From the NCBI GenBank assembly GCA_021648185.1, contig JAKITH010000056.1, forward strand, positions 1 through 7,051: a stretch of 7,051 bases of DNA, read 5' to 3'. Under the pieces are notes generated by a model. The model saw only the letters and a program-made list of their open reading frames with translations. It was not told the origin of the DNA and searched no databases. The position numbers were made by a program, and so were the translations under genes. Each line of letters begins with the position of its first letter. The first letter of the stretch is position 1. Positions 1 to 6,099 of the stretch are shown in pieces. The DNA comes from Thiomicrorhabdus sp. (lineage in GTDB: Bacteria > Pseudomonadota > Gammaproteobacteria > Thiomicrospirales > Thiomicrospiraceae).

Positions 1-66
1 ATCACCTTTGAAGGCAAGCAAACCACCCCGCAATGGATTGAAAATGCGTTTGAGGTATCTTGTTGA
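1..66 (+). CDS. C-terminal end of an unidentified protein (partial)
   Basis: An open frame enters from the left edge in frame 1 and stops at TGA (64-66), giving 21 residues that begin ITFEGKQTTPQ and end NAFEVSC. The piece is too short to assign to a family. Its base composition is closer to the DNA-repair genes at the other end of the window than to the AT-rich protease gene that follows. It runs in the same direction as the protease, but a 217-bp gap with its own promoter separates them, so they are probably not one operon. It is read as coding because the frame is open to the edge and has a plausible amino-acid mix; no start, motif or ribosome-binding site can be seen. Confidence 0.45.
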   Translation: MTFEGKQTTPQWIENAFEVSC

Positions 67-133
67 CTGACCCATAAAGTCATCACCCCTTCTCAAATTA
101 TCCATCCCTTCTTAGTCTAAGTAAGTTAAAACG

Positions 134-162
134 TTGACTTGATACCGATAAATGCCTAGTAT
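134..162 (+). promoter_or_regulatory. Candidate sigma70 promoter for the protease gene
   Basis: TTGACT at 134-139 is five of six matches to the -35 consensus. A spacer of exactly 17 nt separates it from TAGTAT at 157-162, a reasonable -10 box. Transcription would start near 169 and leave a 5' untranslated leader of about 115 nt before the ATG at 284. The leader is AT-rich, and I see no clear operator or riboswitch in it. The prediction rests on consensus and position only. Confidence 0.55.
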
Positions 163-283
163 TGTAGTTAAGTCGCTACGTTTTTACTCTATGGTAATCA
201 TCCATGTTTTTTGAAAATTTCTGTCAGTAAAAAATGCAACTTATCGTTCTCATTTAATACCACTTAAAAAAAGGTAATGTAAC

Positions 284-1369
284 ATGACTAAAAAAACAAA
301 AGATACAAAGCAATTAGAGGGGATTTTAAAAGAGTTTGATCTTGGGTTAGCCAAATCTGTGCTTAATAAACTCTCTTCAGACTTAATGCCTCAAGCCCCT
401 AAAAAGTTTAAAAATAAAGGTAAAAAATGTTCTCATGGAGAAGATGGTTGCATTGGTAAAAAGGAGTTTAGACAAGACCAAGAAGCGATGTACGGCCAAA
501 ACAATTTTTTATCTGCGCACTTTTTAACAGAAGGGGCAGAAATTCAAAAAGCCATTGCAATGGTAACACTCAAAGTCCGCAAAAGCGGGCTCCCTGCTGG
601 AAATGGCTGGGGATCAGGTTTTTTAATTTCAAACTCTCTTTTTATCACCAATAACCATGTTATTCCAAATAAAGACTTTTGTGATGACGTCAATATGCAA
701 TTTATGTATCAAGACAGCTACAATGCTGGCCCCGCAATCAACTCAGAATTTTTCGAAACCAATGAGGACTCCTTTTTCCACACAAACGTAGCCTTAGACT
801 ACACAATTGTAAGGCTCAAAAGAAAGTCATATGTATTAAGAAACCCTGTTAGGCGCTATCGTTTAGGTGAAAATCGAGAAGAGGTTCACTATCCTGAAAA
901 ATTTGAATATGCAGACAGTGAACAAATGGAGCAATTAAAGTATTTCAATGATTTCATCACTAAAAAACAACCCCTATCTGCATTGGATACCGATAGAATT
1001 TTCCAAATCTTAGGCTACACACCCGGAAGCAAATATGGATTTATCCCTCTAAGGCCAGCCATATCATATCCCATTGGTTTAAGATTAAATGTGATTCAAC
1101 ACCCTCAAGGTCGAAAAAAAGAGATTGTCGTACAGCAAAATGAATTAACGGATGTGCACACCAATGTGATTCATTATTTCTCTGATACCGATTATGGCTC
1201 TTCTGGTTCTCCTGTTTTTAACAACACATGGGACTTAATGGCACTACACCATGCAAGAGAGCCCTCAGAATCAGCCAATGAGGGGGTGCGAATTGACAAA
1301 ATCGTGGCCGATCTTCGAAATGAATTTCAAGCCTCAAATCCAAGAATATTAACGGAACTAGGAATTTAA
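284..1369 (+). CDS. Trypsin-like serine protease, cytoplasmic type, possible conflict-system effector
   Basis: This is a 361-residue protein with a chymotrypsin/V8-like peptidase fold (Trypsin_2-type) from about residue 85 to the end. The triad is visible: His125 in ITNNHVI, Asp172 in LDYTIVRL, and Ser307 in the GSSGSP motif preceded by SDTDY. The stretch IQHPQGRKKEI (271-281) is typical of this family just before the serine motif. There is no signal peptide or membrane segment; the N-terminus is lysine-rich and soluble, so the enzyme should act in the cytoplasm. Residues 1-80 are a separate segment: a possible helix at about 10-32, a lysine-rich linker with two cysteines (Cys49, Cys56), then a stretch leading into the protease. 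Intracellular proteases of this build are known as effectors in bacterial conflict systems, usually with an N-terminal adaptor domain and a partner. I cannot name the adaptor here, and no partner is adjacent. The ATG is chosen because AAGG (271-274) lies 9 nt upstream. The gene is clearly more AT-rich than the helicase, suggesting transfer. The protease fold is secure; a defence role is inference. Confidence 0.88.
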   Translation: MTKKTKDTKQLEGILKEFDLGLAKSVLNKLSSDLMPQAPKKFKNKGKKCSHGEDGCIGKKEFRQDQEAMYGQNNFLSAHFLTEGAEIQKAIAMVTLKVRKSGLPAGNGWGSGFLISNSLFITNNHVIPNKDFCDDVNMQFMYQDSYNAGPAINSEFFETNEDSFFHTNVALDYTIVRLKRKSYVLRNPVRRYRLGENREEVHYPEKFEYADSEQMEQLKYFNDFITKKQPLSALDTDRIFQILGYTPGSKYGFIPLRPAISYPIGLRLNVIQHPQGRKKEIVVQQNELTDVHTNVIHYFSDTDYGSSGSPVFNNTWDLMALHHAREPSESANEGVRIDKIVADLRNEFQASNPRILTELGI

Positions 1370-1379
1370 GAAAAATAAA

Positions 1380-1412
1380 AAAGTGAGATATTTTGTGCAA
1401 AAATCTCACTTT
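1380..1412. terminator. Inverted repeat after the protease gene, probable terminator
   Basis: AAAGTGAGAT (1380-1389) and ATCTCACTTT (1403-1412) are a perfect 10-bp inverted repeat around a 13-nt loop, starting 10 bp after the protease stop codon. Within the loop TTTT and AAAA can extend the pairing. The left side is preceded by an A-rich run and the right side continues TTTATATT, so it could end transcription from either direction. The plus-strand U-tract is short and interrupted, so efficiency is uncertain. Confidence 0.6.
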
Positions 1413-1485
1413 ATATTAAATATTATCTGCTTTTTTAAAAAATATTGAGGCCTTTGTACGAGAAGAGCGCGCGAGAGAAAAGTGA

Positions 1486-1560
1486 TCAAAACCATCTCTT
1501 GAGCAAGTTCAATTCACCTTGTAGCCAGCTACTCGCAAGGTTTTCAACAAAATCAGGCAT
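1486..1560 (-). CDS. Possible 24-residue small protein, unidentified
   Basis: On the minus strand, ATG at 1560-1558 opens a 24-codon frame ending at TGA (1488-1486). The product starts MPDFVENLASS and ends LLKRWF. An AAAAAAGG sequence sits 7 nt upstream of the ATG, a well-placed ribosome-binding site, and an in-frame TAA lies just before the ATG, so the frame is not the visible tail of a longer one. The peptide has a mixed acidic and hydrophobic first half and a basic aromatic end, and could form an amphipathic helix. It resembles no family I recognise. It may be chance or the start of a lost gene, since its surroundings are decayed. Confidence 0.2.
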   Translation of the reverse strand: MPDFVENLASSWLQGELNLLKRWF

Positions 1561-1602
1561 ATTTTAGCCTTTTTTATCCGTGCATCCTTTCGTGCAAAGG
1601 TC

Positions 1603-1758
1603 TCATTTGATATTCATCTCCCATCGATCCACATCACTAAAATACAGCACCCATTGTTGAGGTCGATTTTCTAGCGATTTAAACAAGGTTCCGTAGCGTT
1701 GTAACTGCGGTTGGTATTGAGTTACTTGGTGGTCTATAAATGCCTCTTGTGTTCTATT
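1603..1758 (-). pseudogene. Remnant copy of the helicase-nuclease C-terminus
   Basis: Read on the minus strand this piece encodes 51 residues before a TGA at 1605-1603, including YQPQLQRYGTLF and QQWVLYFSDVDRW. These align with YQSQLQRYGELF and QKWVLYFSDVDEW at the end of the intact gene at 2118-5744. By eye about 23 of 33 residues match across the core. At DNA level there is a 17-bp exact match (1631-1647 with 2152-2168) and a 12-bp one (1690-1701 with 2211-2222), while many third codon positions differ, so this is not a recent copy. The frame meets TAA just upstream of 1758; near it TGGATTAT hints at the segment before the catalytic DYKTS motif, which itself is missing. The fragment keeps the QxxxY nuclease motif but has no start or other domains, so it is a remnant and not a gene. 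Confidence 0.8.
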
Positions 1759-1841
1759 TTATTCCCCCTTTTTCTTAGAATAATCCAAGCCAAAATGTAT
1801 GTTTTAAGAGGCTAAAAATTGGGACGAAAATATTCTTAAAT

Positions 1842-1857
1842 CCCCCCCTCTCTCTCT
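1842..1857. repeat. C7 tract followed by TC dinucleotide repeat
   Basis: Seven C (1842-1848) are followed by alternating TC to about 1857, a simple-sequence stretch in non-coding DNA. It resembles the C/G tracts inside the neighbouring helicase-nuclease gene and may be the trace of a similar tract in the decayed copy. Confidence 0.6.
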
Positions 1858-1922
1858 AAACCCCATCAATAATCGAATTCAATGGGCACTGGGTCGCATC
1901 ATTATTGTCACTGAGCTGGCAT

Positions 1923-2042
1923 TTAGTTGAAAGTATCTGCCACGTCTACAGCGCAGCCTTGTACCTTATTAAGTCCTGCAACAATGTTATTTTCTTCGGT
2001 TGCCAATGCGTTTGCAACGGCAAGTAAAACGCATTTATTCTT
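1923..2042 (-). pseudogene. Unidentified C-terminal coding remnant (possible dehydrogenase tail)
   Basis: On the minus strand a frame of 39 sense codons follows tandem TGATGA stops and ends with TAA at 1925-1923. It contains VLLAVANALATEENN and IVAGLNKVQG and ends DVADTFN. It reads like real protein with a helical alanine-rich part and then a GLN...G turn. The order faintly recalls the C-terminus of alanine dehydrogenases, where a helix is followed by GLN and a late VA-x-x-F/L, but spacing after the glycine does not fit well and I would not assign it. There is no start codon or ribosome-binding site, so it is taken as the tail of a broken gene. A 64-codon plus-strand frame over the same DNA is its antisense shadow. 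Confidence 0.35.
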
Positions 2043-2117
2043 TCATCACGTTTTAAAAACCTTATGGATTGTAGCAAATAGATCTCATAAGGATACGTTC
2101 ATTTCTGCGTCCACCTT

Positions 2118-5100
2118 CTAACTTTCTAACCCAACCTCCACCCACTCATCTACATCACTAAAATACAGTACCCATTTTTGTGGGCAGGTTTCGATTTGTG
2201 CGAACAGTTCTCCGTAGCGTTGCAGTTGGCTTTGATAGTCTTGAACCAGTGATTGAATGAAATCAGTTTTTGATAATTTTTCTCCCCCCCCCTCTTCAAA
2301 TACGCTGGTTTTATAGTCGATAATCCAGCGGGTTCCTTGTTCGTCTATAAAGGTTAGGTCAATAATATGGTGGGTTATTTCGCCGTTGGTGTCGGTTGAG
2401 GTAAGTGGGTATTCGGTGGCAAACTGGGTAAACGATTCCGTTTGGGTTAGGTTAAGCGCCCAGCGTATTTTGGGGTTGTGAAAGGCGTGGTGCAGTGAGC
2501 GGGTTACACGCTCTAGTGCTTGAGTTAATGGCTCTCCTGTTCCTGTGTCGGTGTTTGTTAGTCCTTGTTGAGACAACCACCGTTTATAAAACACTTGGCG
2601 TTGTGCCAGTTGTTGGGGGATGTTGTCTAGCGTCCAACAGGCTGGCTCGGTAACGGCTTGTTCTAGTACGGCGTGCACCAGATTGCCCACAGAGGTATTG
2701 AGCAGTGCGGTTTGCCTTTCTATTGTCGTATCTTGAGTTGTTTTGCATTGCGCGGTCGGCTCGGCGTTTTGTGCTTCAAAATTCTTCCCCCCCCCTTGTT
2801 GTAGATCGGTGGAGGATTGTTCGGTGTTTAGGGGGGGTAAAATATCTTTAAAATGCGTTCGTTGTGGGGTTAAACGACTCACTTTAGGCCAGTTTTCTTT
2901 AGTGTCTCTAATACTTTGATAGGGGGAGAGCGTTTCTTCAGGCGGTTCGTAGCGAGCCATAAGTGTATTAAAGTCCGATGCCACGCAGGGCCATAGCGCT
3001 TCTAGCAAGCTATTGTTTGCGGGCGAGTACTCTTTTTGGGTGTCTTCACTCTCTTTAAAGCTCATTTGACCAAACAGGTGCAGTTGTTGTTTGGCGCGGG
3101 TCACGGCTACATACAGTAAACGCCCGAGTTCGTAACGCTGTTTTTGCGCTTCAAAACGTTTTAATAGGGTGCTTAAATGAGAGGGGGCTTGCCCTTTTTG
3201 ACTCATCGGGGCAATCACTAATCGCTCACTTTTCTCCCCCCCCTCTTCTGAACCGTTTGAGTCGTCTAAAAACTGAAACCAAGATATCAGTTCGGTGTCG
3301 TCGTGACGCGGTGGTCGGCCTAACCCGGGTAAGATCACGGTATCAAATTCCAGCCCTTTGGATTTATGCATGGTCATGAGTTCAATGCGTTGGCTCTCAG
3401 GCGAGCTGTCGGCACGGGCGAAGAGTTTTTCGGTTAACGCATTCAACTGTTCAAAATCAAGGCTCTCTCCATCCCATTCTGAAAGGGTTTGGCAAAAGGT
3501 TTCTACGTTGTCCAGTGCCACGCGGTTTTCTACTGTAAGCGCACCGTCCAGTTGCCACCACACTTCGCGCACCAAGACGGAAAACGGCACACTGCCCAAT
3601 CGCTCAAAGGCGACGTGTAAAATGGGCAAGCAGTCGGCCAGTTGTTGCTGCCCTTCTTGAGACAAGGTGGTTAAATCCACCCCCTTTAAACAGTGCCACA
3701 CCGATTGATAAGGGTGGTCGCCCATCACGGCATACAGGTCGTTTAGCGAGAGACCCACTAAGGGCGATCTTAACAGTGCAATCCAAGCAGCGCGATCTGA
3801 CAGGTGCAGTAAAGCGCGGCTTAACGCCAACACATCTTGCACCTCTTGCCGCTCGTTTAGCCCTTCAAGCTCAATGGCTCTAAAGGGAATTTGTTGCTGC
3901 TTAAGTAAGCGGGCAATGGGCATTAAGCTGGAACGGGTTCTGCCCAGCAGAGCGATGGTTTTATTAGCGACTTTATTAACGGGTTCATGGGCGAGTTCGT
4001 TGGCACATTCCCACTCTGTAAGTCGCTGTTTGATCAACGCCACTACGGCTTCAGCCTCTTCGGTTTCGGTGCGATTGAGCGCCCAATGCGTTGCAACGGC
4101 GGTGGCGGGATTGCCGTCTTTATCTAGATGAAACGCGTGTGAATCACTGTAGGCCACCGCGCCCTGCGCCATGTTGTTTTCACGCGGAAACACACTTTTA
4201 AACTGTTGATTGACCCAATCCACCACGCCTTGGCAAGAGCGGAAATTGACATGAAGTTGTAAAGGGGTCAGAGTAACATTGCTTGCAACACTCCCTAAAT
4301 TTCCTTGCCACGCTTTAAGAAAATTGCCCACTTCGGCCTCGCGAAAACGGTAGATGGACTGCATGGGATCGCCGACAATAAACAGGGTGCGTCCATCGTC
4401 CACTTGCCAACCCGCCATGAGTTTGCAGATGAGTTGATACTGTTCGCTGCTGGTGTCTTGAAATTCATCGACCAGCAGGTGTTGTATTTGATAGTCCAAC
4501 TGTTGTGCTAAATCGGTGGGAGCTAACTCATCGCCCAACGACTGGCTGGCGGCTTGGGCGATTTCAATAAAGTCGGCCTGCCCTGACGATTGAAACACCA
4601 CTTTCAAGTAGCCAGCGCACACCCGTAACAGTGCAATGAGCCCTTGTAAGTCGTGCCACTGGTCGTCACTGTAGTGGGGATCGGGCAGGGTTTTTAAAAC
4701 GGCTAAACTTTCTGCCATTGCGGTGGCATGAACACCCTCTCTTAAGGTCGCCAGTACATTTAAAAACTGATCTTTTTTCTCTTTAGGCGTGCCTTTTCCA
4801 GCAATAAAGCCGTTATTTTTAGTAACACTTTTACGAATGTCATTTTTTTGTGTCAACAGCCAATCCGCCAACACCCGCCATTTGGGCAGGTCTTCTAACG
4901 AGTCGCTTAATGGCCAAGCACCGCACAACACTTCAAGCTGAGGTTGGTTATGTTGCAGGGCGTAGTCGGCCAAAGTGCACGCCTCTTCTAACGCGGCGCG
5001 TACAGAACTCAGTTGCGTCACATGATGCCGTAACTCACTCTGCACAATGCTTGCCATGGCCGATTCCAGTGCCAAACGCGCCCCCTCTTCGCTTAAGGGC

Positions 5101-5744
5101 AACAGTGCACCCATCCACTGATCTCGTTTTTGTAACATCGACATCAGTAGCGATTCGGCACGTGCAAAACGCCCATTCACCAAACTCAACAGTCGAGCCA
5201 CGGCGGGCGCAAGTGCGTCGGTTTTTAAGGCGAGATGCACCGCCTCTTTGTACGCGTCTTCCACTTGGTGCGAAATGCTGGACGGTGCACCCATTTTGGA
5301 GAGCAACGGCATTTGCGCCACCAAATAGCTGTTTAAGCCATCAATGGTTTTAATGCGCAATCGGTTAGGGTTCTCTAATAAAGACCAGCCTTTGGTGGCA
5401 TTGACCTCTAAAACACGTTTGGCCAACTGCCATGTATTAAGGTCGTTTAACCCTGCATCATCAGGAAGCTGTTCCAGTAACCCCATCGTTAGAGCGCCCA
5501 TAATACGATCACGCATCTCAGCCGCAGCCTTTTTGGTAAAGGTCATCGCCACAATGTGCTCGGGTTGCTCTACTTGGGTTAACAACGCCAAAAAACGCTG
5601 GGTTAACAACGCCGTCTTCCCCGACCCTGCGGGGGCTTGCACAATAAACGATTGAAACGGATTAATCGCTTCAAAACGCGCTTGACCGTCAAGTAGGCTA
5701 TGGTCTGGTTTAACGCCCAGTAAGGCTTCTATATTAGGTAACAT
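2118..5744 (-). CDS. AddA/RecB-like UvrD-family helicase with C-terminal PD-(D/E)XK nuclease domain
   Basis: This 1208-residue protein has all main motifs of a superfamily 1 helicase: Walker A APAGSGKT (37-44), motif Ia MTFTKKAAAEMRDRI (67-81), Walker B LLVDEFQD (423-430), motif III VGDPMQSIYRFREAE (457-471), motif IV HVNFRS (498-503), motif V TMHKSKGLEF (791-800), and motif VI LLYVAVTRAK (876-885). A RecB/AddA-type nuclease domain follows: GNLVHAVLE (1020-1028, His1024), Asp1129, IIDYKTS with Asp1143 and Lys1145, and YQSQLQRY (1170-1177). All catalytic residues are present. The enzyme should unwind and cut double-strand DNA ends, feeding recombination and degrading foreign linear DNA, with the AddB-like product of the gene upstream. 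ATG at 5744 is supported by AGGA 8 nt upstream and by the normal distance to Walker A. Size fits the family. Oddities are homopolymer tracts of G9, G9, G8 and C7 in the coding strand, and a second partial copy of the 3' end downstream. RecB is the alternative name; the AddB-like neighbour favours AddA. Confidence 0.93.
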   Translation of the reverse strand: MLPNIEALLGVKPDHSLLDGQARFEAINPFQSFIVQAPAGSGKTALLTQRFLALLTQVEQPEHIVAMTFTKKAAAEMRDRIMGALTMGLLEQLPDDAGLNDLNTWQLAKRVLEVNATKGWSLLENPNRLRIKTIDGLNSYLVAQMPLLSKMGAPSSISHQVEDAYKEAVHLALKTDALAPAVARLLSLVNGRFARAESLLMSMLQKRDQWMGALLPLSEEGARLALESAMASIVQSELRHHVTQLSSVRAALEEACTLADYALQHNQPQLEVLCGAWPLSDSLEDLPKWRVLADWLLTQKNDIRKSVTKNNGFIAGKGTPKEKKDQFLNVLATLREGVHATAMAESLAVLKTLPDPHYSDDQWHDLQGLIALLRVCAGYLKVVFQSSGQADFIEIAQAASQSLGDELAPTDLAQQLDYQIQHLLVDEFQDTSSEQYQLICKLMAGWQVDDGRTLFIVGDPMQSIYRFREAEVGNFLKAWQGNLGSVASNVTLTPLQLHVNFRSCQGVVDWVNQQFKSVFPRENNMAQGAVAYSDSHAFHLDKDGNPATAVATHWALNRTETEEAEAVVALIKQRLTEWECANELAHEPVNKVANKTIALLGRTRSSLMPIARLLKQQQIPFRAIELEGLNERQEVQDVLALSRALLHLSDRAAWIALLRSPLVGLSLNDLYAVMGDHPYQSVWHCLKGVDLTTLSQEGQQQLADCLPILHVAFERLGSVPFSVLVREVWWQLDGALTVENRVALDNVETFCQTLSEWDGESLDFEQLNALTEKLFARADSSPESQRIELMTMHKSKGLEFDTVILPGLGRPPRHDDTELISWFQFLDDSNGSEEGGEKSERLVIAPMSQKGQAPSHLSTLLKRFEAQKQRYELGRLLYVAVTRAKQQLHLFGQMSFKESEDTQKEYSPANNSLLEALWPCVASDFNTLMARYEPPEETLSPYQSIRDTKENWPKVSRLTPQRTHFKDILPPLNTEQSSTDLQQGGGKNFEAQNAEPTAQCKTTQDTTIERQTALLNTSVGNLVHAVLEQAVTEPACWTLDNIPQQLAQRQVFYKRWLSQQGLTNTDTGTGEPLTQALERVTRSLHHAFHNPKIRWALNLTQTESFTQFATEYPLTSTDTNGEITHHIIDLTFIDEQGTRWIIDYKTSVFEEGGGEKLSKTDFIQSLVQDYQSQLQRYGELFAQIETCPQKWVLYFSDVDEWVEVGLES
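2284..2292 (-). repeat. G9 homopolymer in the helicase-nuclease reading frame (residues 1151-1154)
   Basis: Nine C on the plus strand read as G9 in the coding strand, giving Glu-Gly-Gly-Gly directly after the catalytic DYKTS motif. The context is GAAGA, the G run, then AGAAAA, the same as at the G8 tract. Loss or gain of one G would replace the last ~55 residues, including the QxxxY nuclease motif. Confidence 0.9.
2787..2795 (-). repeat. G9 homopolymer in the helicase-nuclease reading frame (residues 984-986)
   Basis: Nine C on the plus strand read as three GGG glycine codons (984-986). They lie in the poorly conserved, Gln/Thr-rich linker between the helicase motifs and the nuclease domain. 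A one-base change would cut off the whole nuclease domain and leave the helicase motifs intact. Confidence 0.9.
2831..2837 (-). repeat. C7 homopolymer in the helicase-nuclease reading frame (residues 969-972)
   Basis: Seven G on the plus strand read as CCC CCC C in the coding strand, covering Pro970 and Pro971 in the linker before the nuclease domain. It is 36 bp from the G9 tract at 2787-2795. It is shorter than typical slippage tracts but has the same expected effect. Confidence 0.85.
3236..3243 (-). repeat. G8 homopolymer in the helicase-nuclease reading frame (residues 834-837)
   Basis: Eight C on the plus strand read as G8 in the coding strand, encoding EEGGEK between helicase motifs V and VI. 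The context GAAGA, G run, AGAAAA is the same as at the G9 tract 950 bp downstream. A frameshift here would remove motif VI and the nuclease domain. Confidence 0.9.
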
Positions 5745-5795
5745 TAATAATTTCCTATCATTCAGTTGTATGGCTCAATTTTTATGCAGAAACTA

Positions 5796-5837
5796 ACCCC
5801 CTCCCAGCCTCCCCCTTGGCAGGGGGAGGGGCTAAAA
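5796..5837. repeat. GC-rich palindromic intergenic repeat, copy 1
   Basis: This 42-bp element starts ACCCCCTCCC and ends GGGGCTAAAA. CCTCCCCC (5808-5815) pairs perfectly with GGGGGAGG (5822-5829) around a 6-nt loop. A near-identical copy lies at 6100-6142 in the same orientation. C/G-rich hairpins of this type occur as dispersed intergenic repeats in many proteobacterial genomes. It lies about 50 bp before the helicase start, so in transcript from upstream it could act as an attenuating or RNA-stabilising hairpin. Confidence 0.8.
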
Positions 5838-5904
5838 CTGCAATTGTCTAATTTAACCTGTAGGATTCTATAATCCCAAACCCCATCATTACTCCCTTCT
5901 GTAA

Positions 5905-6007
5905 ACACTCGTCATTTCACTTGGCGAAGGAAGCCGTTATAATTTTTTGCTGTTTGAGCGTAGCGAGTTCAAAAAATTAGGCTTACAAGCTTAGTGAAAT
6001 CGAGTGT
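5905..6007. repeat. Long imperfect palindrome (~103 nt)
   Basis: The outer arm ACACTCG (5905-5911), a TC bulge and ATTTCACT (5914-5921) pairs with AGTGAAAT (5993-6000) and CGAGTGT (6001-6007). Further in, AAGCC (5931-5935) pairs with GGCTT (5980-5984), and TAATTTTTTG (5940-5949) pairs exactly with CAAAAAATTA (5970-5979). A 20-nt loop (5950-5969) contains GAGCGTAGCGAG. Matched pairing at three levels is unlikely by chance. It may be a miniature mobile or REP-like element; no target-site duplication was identified. Confidence 0.75.
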
Positions 6008-6029
6008 GTCAGCAGGGTGCCTTTTTTTG

Positions 6030-6059
6030 GTTACTTTTTTGGGCAAGCAAAAAAGTAAC
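6030..6059. repeat. Perfect hairpin, possible bidirectional terminator
   Basis: GTTACTTTTTT (6030-6040) and AAAAAAGTAAC (6049-6059) are exact inverted complements; one more G-C pair closes a 6-nt loop GGCAAG. It lies 22 bp from the end of the long palindrome and is probably part of the same repeat unit. A GGTTACTTTT...GCAAGCAAA pattern is, from memory, common in intergenic repeats of gammaproteobacteria. The low GC of the stem makes terminator function doubtful. Confidence 0.7.
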
Positions 6060-6099
6060 ATAAAGCCAATGGCAATGGTCAAATGTTAATCAGAAGTAC

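Larger units (their letters stand above)
1413..2117. other. Decayed intergenic region with gene remnants
   Basis: These 705 bp lie between the convergent protease and helicase-nuclease genes and hold no intact gene of normal length. On the minus strand there are, from right to left, a 39-codon unidentified remnant (1923-2042), a short copy of the helicase-nuclease C-terminus (1603-1758) and a 24-codon ORF with a ribosome-binding site (1486-1560), each listed separately. A C7 tract followed by alternating TC lies at 1842-1857. All fragments run in the same direction as the intact helicase-nuclease, as expected of the remains of a longer minus-strand gene string broken by deletions or insertions. 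I see no transposase, tRNA or clear terminator for the helicase gene. Confidence 0.6.

Noticed and set aside
64..82. TGACT...AGTCA inverted repeat after the first gene fragment
   Set aside because: A 5-bp stem with a 9-nt loop and no T-tract is too weak to call a terminator.
1218..1409. 63-codon minus-strand ORF over the end of the protease gene
   Set aside because: It is antisense to the catalytic serine region of a clear protease and starts within it without a ribosome-binding site.
1858..1868. AAACCCCATCA shared with 5878-5888
   Set aside because: An 11-bp match in non-coding DNA with no extension on either side is too short to call a repeat.
1927..2121. 64-codon plus-strand ORF
   Set aside because: It is antisense to a more protein-like minus-strand remnant, has no convincing ribosome-binding site, and runs into the end of the helicase-nuclease gene.
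4850..5353. 167-codon plus-strand ORF inside the helicase-nuclease gene
   Set aside because: It lies fully antisense to a well-supported gene, has an odd Pro/Arg/Thr-rich composition and no motif; it is a shadow frame of a moderately GC-rich gene.
5745..5800. Promoter for the helicase-nuclease gene on the minus strand
   Set aside because: TTGAGC and CATACA-like hexamers are present, but no pair has acceptable spacing, so none is called.
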